Origin: Litoreibacter ponti
GTDB taxonomy: Bacteria; Pseudomonadota; Alphaproteobacteria; Rhodobacterales; Rhodobacteraceae
DNA: 64,000 bases
NCBI RefSeq assembly: GCF_003054285.1
Contig: NZ_QBKS01000002.1
Span: 310,001 to 374,000 of the forward strand
Reading direction: 5' to 3'
Part shown: piece after piece, positions 8,219 through 15,558 of the stretch
Position numbering within the stretch: position 1 is the stretch's first letter
Layout: each line of letters begins with the position of its first letter
The notes under the pieces: generated by a model
The model's input: only the letters and a program-made list of their open reading frames with translations
Databases searched by the model: none
Told to the model about the DNA's origin: nothing
Made by a program: the position numbers and the translations under genes

Positions 8219-8677
8219 ATGAGCCCAGAGAACAAGCGCTACGATCTGCATGCCTCCATCGGCTACCAGGCGACCCTGTCGGCCCGCGTCTACGAGCGGC
8301 GTCTGGAGGAGCGGTTGCGCAAGCTCGGCCTGACTCGGCTGGGCTGGTGCATTCTGCTGGCCGTGGGCGAGGAGAAGCTGGCAAGCCCCTCCGACATTGC
8401 GGCCTTCATCGGAATCGACCGCACGGCCACGTCCCGCGCCCTGAAGGGGCTGGAGGCCGATGGGCTGCTCACCCGGTCCGAGAGCCGCGGCGACCGGCGG
8501 CGCACGGAGGTGCATCTGACCCCGGACGGCACGCGGTTGCTGGGCGAAGCGATCGCCGTGGCGCAAGCCAATGCCGCGCATTTCCGCGCCAAGCTGTCGG
8601 ACGAGGAGCGCGATCATCTTGCGCGCCTGATGGCCAAGATGCGCGCGGGCGAGGATACCGCCCTGAGCAATTTCTGA
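8219..8677 (+). CDS. MarR-family transcriptional regulator
   Basis: A 152-residue winged-helix protein starting MSPENKRYDL, with GGAAGAG about 8 bases upstream of the ATG at 8219. The MarR core is clear: SPSDIAAFIGIDRTATSRALKG as the helix-turn-helix around residue 70 and the wing DGLLTRSESRGDRRRTEV. MarR proteins usually repress adjacent genes until a phenolic or other aromatic ligand binds. The stop codon is directly followed by the ATG of the reductive dehalogenase gene (TGAATG), so the two are one transcript and the regulator probably controls it. The ligand, perhaps a halogenated phenol, is inferred. Confidence 0.92.
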   Translation: MSPENKRYDLHASIGYQATLSARVYERRLEERLRKLGLTRLGWCILLAVGEEKLASPSDIAAFIGIDRTATSRALKGLEADGLLTRSESRGDRRRTEVHLTPDGTRLLGEAIAVAQANAAHFRAKLSDEERDHLARLMAKMRAGEDTALSNF

Positions 8678-11600
8678 ATGGGCAAGCTGCGCTCTTACCG
8701 CAATCGCCCGGTGCATCTGGGCCCCTACCCGCTGGAGCGGTTGGCGCGGAATGAGCGGCTTGATCTGACCCGCGTGCCGGAGCTGGCGCAGGTCAGCTTC
8801 CGCAGGCCGGGGGACCCATTGAGCATCGTGAATGCGATGCAGGATTATCAGGCCATGCTCGACGCCACCCGCGAAGGGCTGGTCAAGCGGGAGCGGGCCG
8901 AGATCCCGGATGATCCGGTCGAGCGGGCCCGGCATCTCAAGGCATTTGGCTATTATTGCGATGCCTCGATGGTCGGCACATGCGCGATCCCCGGCGAGGC
9001 GTGGCTGGCCGAGCCGATGGTGAACCCGGATGTGGACCGGCTGGCGGAGAAACTGCGCACGATGCAGCCCAAGACGCTGGCGGCGGGGATCGACGTGATC
9101 ATGGCGGGCCTGCGCGAAAGCATGCGCGCGCCGCCACAGGCCTGTGATCACCATACTCATGCGCTGGTGTTCCTGTACGACATGCCCCGCGACCCCGGCC
9201 CCGGCGAGGCGGGATGCGACTGGATCGCGGATGCGCAGGATCAGCGGGCGTGCCTGCGGGGGATGGAGACGGCGGTGACGCTGGCCTCCTACATTCGCTC
9301 ACTTGGCCATGACGCGCGAGCGCATTCGATGGCGGCGAGCGATGTACATCTGGGCAAGCTGGCGGTGGCGGCGGGGTTGCTGACGCCAGACGGGTGCAAT
9401 CCCTTCCTTGGCGCGCGGTATGGGCTGGCGGTGGTCACGACTACGCTGGAGCTCGCGACCGACCGCCCACTGGCAGAGACCGCCGCACCGGGGCGCGAAT
9501 GGACGCTGGGCACAGGCGCGCAGGCCAAGACAAAGCGCAACGCCGATCCCTTCGCCAGCCGCGCCTTCCGCGATGGCCCGCATCCGTTCGAAACGCTCAA
9601 GCGGGTCGACACGCCGACCACCTATATCGACGCGCCGAACGTGGCGCGGGTGCCGAAGCGTGCAAACCTGTTTGCGCGCGGGCTGTTCGGCGACATGGGC
9701 AAGGTGGTGCAGGAGGCCACAAAGAACGGCAATTATGTGCGTAAGTCCGCCGCCGCTTTTGCCTTCCGCCCCTCGCTGGGGGCCTTTGTGCTGCTGCAGG
9801 ATGGCGAGGCGGATGAGGTGCATCCCTCAACCGACGATCCCGCGCGCAATGCCGACAACATCAAGGCCGCGCTCTATTGGCTGGGGGTCGACGCGGTGGG
9901 GCTAAGTGCCTGCCCAGACTGGACATATTACAGCCATGATGCCGCTGGTCAGCCGATCACACCTTACCACGAGAATGCCATTTCGATGATCATCGATCAG
10001 GGGCACGAGACGATGGAGGGCGCCTCGGGCGATGACTGGATTGCCTGCGCGCAATCGATGCGGGCCTATCTGCGCTTCTCCCTTCTGGGCGGGGTTCTGG
10101 CGCAGCATCTGCGCAATCTGGGCTACACCGCGCGGGTGCATTCGGTAATGGATGACGAGGTGCTGCATCCGCCGCTGCTGCTGCTGTCGGGCCTGGGCGA
10201 GGTGTCGCGCATTGGCGAGGTGATCCTGAACCCGTTTCTGGGGCCGCGGCTGAAATCGGGCGTGGTGACAACCAACATGCCGATGCGCCACGACAAGCCC
10301 ATCGACTTCGGCCTGCAGAGCTTTTGCGCGGCGTGCAACAAATGCGCCCGCGAATGCCCCTCGGGTGCGATCACCGCCGGGCCGAAGCTGATGTTCAACG
10401 GCTACGAGATCTGGAAATCCGACAGCCAGAAATGCACCACCTACCGCGTTGCCCAGAAGAACGGCGCGATGTGCGGGCGATGCATGAAAACCTGCCCGTG
10501 GAACCTTGAAGGACTGTTTGCGGAAGCGCCCTTTCGCAAGCTGGCGATGACCGTGCCGAAAGCGGCCAAGGCCTTGGCGGCGCTCGATGATTTGGTTGGA
10601 AATGGCGAGATCAACCCGGTCAAAAAGTGGTGGTGGGATCTGGAGATGGTCGATGACGGGGCCTACCGCCCGTCCGAGCATCCGGTGAATGCGCGCGCGC
10701 TGCAAAAAGAACTGGACCTGCGCTACGAGGATCAGTCGCTGGCGGTCTACCCTGCCCCGCTTGCGCCGCCGCCCTATGCCTACCCCTACCCAATGGATCG
10801 CGAGGCCGGGATCGCGGCCTACAAGGCGATGATCCCGGCGGGCGAGCACCGCGCGCGACGGGCGCAAGGCCTTCCGCCCGAGCACGTCTACACCGCCGAT
10901 CAGCAGGACAGCCCGGTAATGGGCGCGGTGGTCAGCAAGGTCGAACGGATGTCGGAGGCGGTGACCAAGTTCGAATTCTCCATGCCCGACGGGTCGGACA
11001 TGCCGCCGGTCGAGGCGGGGGCGCATATCGACGTGGTCGTGGCGCCGGAATTCCTGCGGCAATACTCGCTGTCGGGCGACCCCGCGGATCGGTCGAAATA
11101 CCAAATCGCGGTCCTGCGGGAGGACGCGGGCCGGGGCGGATCGAAGCTGATGCACCGGATTTTCGAGGAAGGGCGGCGGGTGCATATCTCCAAGCCGATC
11201 AACCACTTCCCGCTTATCGAGGATGCCTCGTTCAGCTACCTGATGGGCGGCGGCATCGGGGTCACGCCGATGATCGCGATGGCGCACCGGCTACATACAA
11301 TCGGCGCGGAGTTCGCGCTACATTATTCCTGTTCGAGCCGCGCGGGCGCGGGTTTCCTAGACGACCTCGCCCGCGTGCCATGGGCGGATAAGGTGCGCCT
11401 GCACATGTCGGACGAGGGCACTCGCTGCGATCTGGCCGCGACGCTTGCGCACCGCGACGGCGCCCATGTCTACACCTGCGGGCCTGAGGTCTACATGCAG
11501 GCGGTGACGGACGCGGCGGAGGCGAACGGCTTCCCCGAAGAGGCGCGGCATCTGGAGTTCTTCTCGGTCCCCGAGCAGCCCGATTACGTCAACCACGACT

Positions 11601-11860
11601 TCACCCTGCGCCTGACGCGCTCTGGCCGCGATATCGCAGTGAGTGCGGACGAGGCCCCCACCGACGCACTGCTGCGCGCAGGGGTGCATGTGGATGTGAA
11701 ATGCTCCGACGGGCTGTGCGGCGTGTGCAAATGTACGGTGATCGCGGGCGAGGTGGAGCATCGCGACTTCGTGCTGTCGAATGCGGATCGTGCCACGGCC
11801 ATGATCCTGTGCCAATCGCGCGCCGCCGCGAAAGACGGCGTGGTGGAGATCGATCTGTGA
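8678..11860 (+). CDS. Self-sufficient reductive dehalogenase fused to a ferredoxin-type reductase (BhbA/NpRdhA-like)
   Basis: A 1060-residue soluble fusion. Residues about 1-350 look like a degenerate copy of the following B12-binding dehalogenase domain (about 380-545), which contains WTYYSH (415-420), a possible site of the catalytic tyrosine. Two [4Fe-4S] sites follow: Cys550/553/556/560 (CAACNKCARECP) and Cys586/599/602/606. Residues about 745-960 are an FMN/NAD(P)H reductase with RQYSLSG (794-800) and GGGIGVTPM (857-865). The C-terminal [2Fe-2S] domain uses Cys1009/1014/1017/1045. There is no Tat signal, so it is catabolic or detoxifying, not respiratory. Known relatives remove bromine or chlorine from hydroxybenzoates using NADPH. 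It lies in one unit with marR and an SRPBCC gene. Substrate is inferred. Confidence 0.92.
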   Translation: MGKLRSYRNRPVHLGPYPLERLARNERLDLTRVPELAQVSFRRPGDPLSIVNAMQDYQAMLDATREGLVKRERAEIPDDPVERARHLKAFGYYCDASMVGTCAIPGEAWLAEPMVNPDVDRLAEKLRTMQPKTLAAGIDVIMAGLRESMRAPPQACDHHTHALVFLYDMPRDPGPGEAGCDWIADAQDQRACLRGMETAVTLASYIRSLGHDARAHSMAASDVHLGKLAVAAGLLTPDGCNPFLGARYGLAVVTTTLELATDRPLAETAAPGREWTLGTGAQAKTKRNADPFASRAFRDGPHPFETLKRVDTPTTYIDAPNVARVPKRANLFARGLFGDMGKVVQEATKNGNYVRKSAAAFAFRPSLGAFVLLQDGEADEVHPSTDDPARNADNIKAALYWLGVDAVGLSACPDWTYYSHDAAGQPITPYHENAISMIIDQGHETMEGASGDDWIACAQSMRAYLRFSLLGGVLAQHLRNLGYTARVHSVMDDEVLHPPLLLLSGLGEVSRIGEVILNPFLGPRLKSGVVTTNMPMRHDKPIDFGLQSFCAACNKCARECPSGAITAGPKLMFNGYEIWKSDSQKCTTYRVAQKNGAMCGRCMKTCPWNLEGLFAEAPFRKLAMTVPKAAKALAALDDLVGNGEINPVKKWWWDLEMVDDGAYRPSEHPVNARALQKELDLRYEDQSLAVYPAPLAPPPYAYPYPMDREAGIAAYKAMIPAGEHRARRAQGLPPEHVYTADQQDSPVMGAVVSKVERMSEAVTKFEFSMPDGSDMPPVEAGAHIDVVVAPEFLRQYSLSGDPADRSKYQIAVLREDAGRGGSKLMHRIFEEGRRVHISKPINHFPLIEDASFSYLMGGGIGVTPMIAMAHRLHTIGAEFALHYSCSSRAGAGFLDDLARVPWADKVRLHMSDEGTRCDLAATLAHRDGAHVYTCGPEVYMQAVTDAAEANGFPEEARHLEFFSVPEQPDYVNHDFTLRLTRSGRDIAVSADEAPTDALLRAGVHVDVKCSDGLCGVCKCTVIAGEVEHRDFVLSNADRATAMILCQSRAAAKDGVVEIDL

Positions 11861-12390
11861 CGAAGTTTGCGGGCGACGTTGTCATTGCGCGGCCGGTCGA
11901 CGAGGTCTTCGACCTTTACACGAATGCGCGCCTGACAGCAGAGCGGGCGGACACGCGCACGCTGGTGGAGTTTACCCATATCGGAGAGGACGGCCCCGGA
12001 ACGCAGGCCGTCTGGACCTTCATCCACCCGGAGATGAAGACCGAGATGATCGAAACGGTCATCGAAATGGACCGCCCGCATCACATCGCGAGCCACCTGC
12101 AGATCACCCGCGTCCTGCCGCTGGCCCCGCATGAGGTGACGCCCGGCGTGAAGCCGATGCTCGCCTATGACATGAAGGACAATTACAGCCCGCTATACGG
12201 CCGATTACCCGTCGAGGGGGTGATGCGGTGCGGCTTCACTCCTGCCGACGGCGGCACGCGGCTGGAGCTGTTCACGGAGATGAAGCTCGGCGGCCTCAGC
12301 AGGCTGTTCGGCTGGACAAGCAAGCTTGCCAAGCGCCACCCGATGCAGGCGGAGCTGGACGCGTTTCGGGATTGGATCGAGGCCCGCTAG
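11857..12390 (+). CDS. SRPBCC-family (START/polyketide-cyclase-like) protein
   Basis: A 177-residue protein starting at GTG (11857), which overlaps the dehalogenase stop in GTGA. The N-terminus GDVVIARPVDEVFDLYTNARL is the typical first strand and helix of SRPBCC hydrophobic-ligand-binding proteins; the C-terminus has an amphipathic helix. No catalytic motif was recognised. Tight coupling to the dehalogenase suggests that it binds the same aromatic substrate or product, but this is inference. Its 3' end overlaps the convergent znuB gene by 4 bases. Confidence 0.8.
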   Translation: MTKFAGDVVIARPVDEVFDLYTNARLTAERADTRTLVEFTHIGEDGPGTQAVWTFIHPEMKTEMIETVIEMDRPHHIASHLQITRVLPLAPHEVTPGVKPMLAYDMKDNYSPLYGRLPVEGVMRCGFTPADGGTRLELFTEMKLGGLSRLFGWTSKLAKRHPMQAELDAFRDWIEAR

Positions 12391-13181
12391 CCCCTTTGGA
12401 CCGACAAAAGACTGGTCGCCGCGAACAGGCAGGCTGCGAGGCTGACCATCGTGGGGCCGGTCGGCGTGTCGAATTGGTAGGCCAGCCAGAGCCCCCCCAG
12501 AGCCGAGGCGCAGGCGAGCGCGATCGCCGCGCCGACCATCCGCTCTGGCGTGCGGGACAGGGGACGCGCGGCGGCGGCGGGGATGATCAGCAACGCGGCG
12601 ATCAGCAGAACGCCCACGACCTTGATCGCCACCGCCACCACCACGGCGAGGGCGAGGGTCAGCACGAGTTGTTCGCGCCTTGGGTCGATGCCGCTGGCAT
12701 GGGCCAGATCCGGGCTGAGCGTGGCCGTCAGCAGCGCCTGCCAGCGCCACGCCAGCAGGCCCAGCACCAGCAGCGCCCCGCCCCAGATCACCGCCAATTC
12801 GCCGCGGCCCACGGCAAGAATATCGCCAAACAGGTAGGCCATCAGGTCAATGCGCACCCCGTCGATGAAGCTGACCGCCACAAGACCGAAGGCCAGCGCG
12901 GAATGGGCCATCACGCCCAGCAAAGTGTCCATCGCGTAGCCCCGTCCGGTCAGGGTAGACACGGTCGTGGCCATCGCCAGTGCCACCACCAGCGCGCCGG
13001 TGAAGACCGAGATGTCAAAGCCAAGCGCCAGCGCCACCCCAAGGATCGAGGCATGGGCCGTTGCATCGCCGAAATACGCCATCCGCCGCCACACGACGAA
13101 GCAGCCGAGCGGGGCCGCCGCAAGTGCAACGCCGAGGCCCGCAAGTGCCGCGCGGGTCAGGAAGCTGTCGAGCAGGCTCAT
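12387..13181 (-). CDS. znuB: Zinc ABC transporter permease
   Basis: A 264-residue ABC-3-family permease with seven to eight hydrophobic segments. It has the family pattern GCFVVWRRMAYFGDATAHASILGVALA near the N-terminus and a LLIIPAAAARPLSRTPERM segment near residue 205, the region that contacts the ATPase. It carries Zn2+ across the inner membrane for ZnuA and ZnuC. Its start overlaps the znuC stop by 4 bases, so it is the last gene of a zur-znuC-znuB operon. Confidence 0.94.
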   Translation of the reverse strand: MSLLDSFLTRAALAGLGVALAAAPLGCFVVWRRMAYFGDATAHASILGVALALGFDISVFTGALVVALAMATTVSTLTGRGYAMDTLLGVMAHSALAFGLVAVSFIDGVRIDLMAYLFGDILAVGRGELAVIWGGALLVLGLLAWRWQALLTATLSPDLAHASGIDPRREQLVLTLALAVVVAVAIKVVGVLLIAALLIIPAAAARPLSRTPERMVGAAIALACASALGGLWLAYQFDTPTGPTMVSLAACLFAATSLLSVQRG

Positions 13182-13945
13182 TGCGCGGCCTCGTGGTCAT
13201 GGCTGTGGTCGTGATCGTGGGTGTGATCGTGCCCGTGGTCATGCCCGTGGTCGTGCTCATGCTGATACAGCGCCAGCGCGCCGCCCGTGCCACTGCCAAA
13301 CAGCGCGCGGTATTCCGGGGCGGAGGCGACGACGGCGGGCTTGCCCTCGCAGCACACATGGCCGTTCAGGCAGATCACCCGGTCCGATGCGCTCATCACC
13401 ACATGCAGCTCATGGCTGACCATCAGCACCGCGCAGCCGGTCTCGTCGCGCACGCGCTCGATCTGTTGGTAGAACGCGGCCGAGCCACGCTGATCCAGCC
13501 CCTGCGTCGCCTCATCGAGGATCAGCAGCTGCGGGGAGCCCAGCAGGGCGCGGGCCAAGAGCACCCGCTGATATTGCCCGCCCGAGAGCTGCGACATCTG
13601 CCGCTCGCCCAGCCCCGCGCAGCCGGCCTGCGCCAGGGCCGCGTCGGTCTCATCCTTGCCGACCCGGGCGGGAAGGCTCAGAAAACGCCGCGCCGTCATG
13701 GGAAGCGTAGCGTCGATCTGCAACTTCTGCGGCACGTAGCCCACGCGCAACTCCGGTGCGATGTCGATCCGGCCCGCCGCCGGGCGCACTGCGCCAATAA
13801 TTGTGCGCAGCAGGGTCGACTTGCCCGAGCCGTTCGGGCCGACGATGGTGACGATCTCGCCCGCATCGACATGCAGGCCCACGCGGTCCAGCACCGTGGA
13901 GGCCCCGAAGCGCACGCTCAGGTCGCTGATCTGAACAAGGCTCAC
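13178..13945 (-). CDS. znuC: Zinc ABC transporter ATP-binding protein with His-rich tail
   Basis: The 255-residue product has Walker A GPNGSGKST (36-44), signature LSGGQ (120-124), Walker B LLILDEA (140-146) and the switch histidine in MVSHE. The GTG start at 13945 overlaps the zur stop (GTGA); an in-frame start far upstream lies inside zur. The C-terminal tail, residues 229-251, is an HxHxD run with 11 histidines, a likely Zn2+-binding or zinc-sensing extension on the cytoplasmic side. It powers ZnuB. Strong context: zur upstream, znuB downstream, znuA divergent. Confidence 0.94.
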   Translation of the reverse strand: MSLVQISDLSVRFGASTVLDRVGLHVDAGEIVTIVGPNGSGKSTLLRTIIGAVRPAAGRIDIAPELRVGYVPQKLQIDATLPMTARRFLSLPARVGKDETDAALAQAGCAGLGERQMSQLSGGQYQRVLLARALLGSPQLLILDEATQGLDQRGSAAFYQQIERVRDETGCAVLMVSHELHVVMSASDRVICLNGHVCCEGKPAVVASAPEYRALFGSGTGGALALYQHEHDHGHDHGHDHTHDHDHSHDHEAAQ

Positions 13946-14421
13946 GCGGGCGTCCTCTTGCAGTTCGGGCACAGCCCTTCTGCCTCGAGCACGGTGCGCT
14001 CGATCTCGAAGCCCGTGTCGCGGGCGACTTGTCCCAAGCGGCCATCCTCCGGCGCGGTCAGCGTCTCGGCGACCGCATCGCATTCGCGGCAGATCAGGAA
14101 AGCAGGCGCGTGGGCGTCACCGGGGTGGGTGCAGGCGATGAAGCCATTCAGCCGCTCGATCTTGTGGGCGAAGCCATGCTGGGTGAGGAAGTCCAGCGCC
14201 CGGTAGGCGACCGGAGGCTGAGAGCCGAGCCCCTCCTCGCGCAGCACATCAAGGATCTCGTAGGCCCCGAGCGCGCGGTGCCGTTCCAGCAGGATTTCCA
14301 GCACCCGCCGCCGCACCGGGGTGAACCGCAGCCCCGCGGCGCGGCACACCTCGTCGGCGGTGGCGACGGCGCTGGCGATACAGCTGTCGTGGTCGTGGCG
14401 GGTAAAGCCCAGGGGCGGCAT
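13942..14421 (-). CDS. zur: Zinc uptake regulator, Fur family
   Basis: A 159-residue Fur-family repressor: winged helix around FTPVRRRVLEILL and ALGAYEILDVL, then the dimerisation domain. Structural zinc cysteines Cys111/114 (CRECD) and Cys151/154 (CPNCK) are present, as is the regulatory THPGDAHAPAF region. With zinc bound, Zur blocks transcription of uptake genes. It is the first gene of zur-znuC-znuB and so is autoregulated through the Zur box in the 67-base gap shared with znuA. Location among znu genes separates Zur from Fur or Mur. Confidence 0.94.
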   Translation of the reverse strand: MPPLGFTRHDHDSCIASAVATADEVCRAAGLRFTPVRRRVLEILLERHRALGAYEILDVLREEGLGSQPPVAYRALDFLTQHGFAHKIERLNGFIACTHPGDAHAPAFLICRECDAVAETLTAPEDGRLGQVARDTGFEIERTVLEAEGLCPNCKRTPA

Positions 14422-14453
14422 GGGGTCAGTCCTCTTTCAAAGCGGCAGGGCTT

Positions 14454-14476
14454 GATATGTTATTATATCACATTTA
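14454..14476. promoter_or_regulatory. Zur-binding site between zur and znuA
   Basis: The core TGTTATTATATCACA (14458-14472) matches 12 of 14 defined positions of the enterobacterial Zur core TGTTATAnTATAACA, and the flanks (GATA before, TTTA after) extend the dyad to 23 bases. It is the only AT-rich stretch in the divergent zur/znuA gap and lies 12 bases before the znuA start, so one operator can repress both directions. Confidence 0.82.
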
Positions 14477-14488
14477 ACAACCCACTTC

Positions 14489-15490
14489 ATGTCATATACC
14501 CGATTCGCCCTCCCCGCCATCGCCCTTCTCGCAACGCCAGCCTGGGCCGAGCCCCCGAAGGTCGTCACCGATATCGCCCCTGTGCACTCGCTCGTGGCGC
14601 AGGTGATGGGCGACCTCGGCAGCCCGGAGCTACTGGTGTCCGCCAGCGACACACCGCATAGCTTCTCGATGCGCCCGTCGCAGGCGCAAGCGCTGGAGAA
14701 CGCCGATCTCATCTTCTGGATCGGCCACGCGCTGACCCCCTGGCTGGAACAACCGCTAGACAACCTTGCGTCAAACGCGACAGCCGTCGAACTGCTGGAA
14801 GTCGAGGGCACAAAGACCATGCCCTTCCGCAACGAGGTGTTGTTTAACGCTGGCGCCGAGGACGATCACGACCACGACGAGGAGCATGCGGATCACCACG
14901 ACGACCACGGCGATGAACACGCAGAGCATCATGATGATCATGGTGAGGAGCATGCCGACGAGCACGACGGCCACGACCATGACGGCGACGATCCCCATGC
15001 CTGGCTCGACCCGCAGAACGCCGCTGTCTGGCTGAGCACGATTGCGGATGCCTTGGCCGAAGCCGAGCCGGAGAATGCCGCGACATACCGCGCGAATGCG
15101 GACGCCGCCACGGCACAGCTCGACACGTTGCAGGCAGAGCTCGCGGAAACGCTCGCGCCCGCGAAAGACCAGCAATTCGTCGTCTTTCACGACGCCTACC
15201 ACTATTTCGAGGACCGCTTCGGCCTGACGACCCTTGGCGCAATTTCGCTGGGCGACGCACAGGCGCCGAGCCCGCAGCGCCTGCAGACCCTGCGCGCCGA
15301 GCTGAGCGCGGTGGATTGCGTGTTTACCGAGCCGCAATTCAACCCCGATCTGGTCGCGACCTTGGTCGAGGGCACAGGGATCGGCTCCGCGACGCTCGAC
15401 CCGCTGGGGGCCAACCTGACGCCCGGGCCCGGTCTCTACGCGGAGCTGATGCGTACAATGGCCGGGGAGATTTCCGGCTGCACGTCGTAG
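14489..15490 (+). CDS. znuA: Periplasmic zinc-binding protein of the ZnuABC transporter
   Basis: A 333-residue cluster-9 binding protein. Residues 1-20 form a Sec signal peptide ending in AWA. Metal ligands of the family are visible: His57 (SDTPHSFS), His170 (DPHAWLDP) and the His of VVFHDAYHYFEDRF. Between them, residues 124-170 form a long acidic, histidine-rich loop thought to gather Zn2+ in the periplasm. It is divergent from zur. Almost no ribosome site precedes the ATG, and the Zur box ends 12 bases upstream, so the leader must be very short. Confidence 0.95.
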   Translation: MSYTRFALPAIALLATPAWAEPPKVVTDIAPVHSLVAQVMGDLGSPELLVSASDTPHSFSMRPSQAQALENADLIFWIGHALTPWLEQPLDNLASNATAVELLEVEGTKTMPFRNEVLFNAGAEDDHDHDEEHADHHDDHGDEHAEHHDDHGEEHADEHDGHDHDGDDPHAWLDPQNAAVWLSTIADALAEAEPENAATYRANADAATAQLDTLQAELAETLAPAKDQQFVVFHDAYHYFEDRFGLTTLGAISLGDAQAPSPQRLQTLRAELSAVDCVFTEPQFNPDLVATLVEGTGIGSATLDPLGANLTPGPGLYAELMRTMAGEISGCTS

Positions 15491-15558
15491 CTAGATGAGC
15501 GCTGTGCTTGGATGCGTCCGAGACAGCCGTTGTCCGAAAAATCTACGCCGCGAGGCGC

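Noticed and set aside
9902..11287. 461-codon open frame on the minus strand
   Set aside because: Antisense to the reductive dehalogenase fusion, which has full domain support; its composition is low-complexity Arg/His/Gln.
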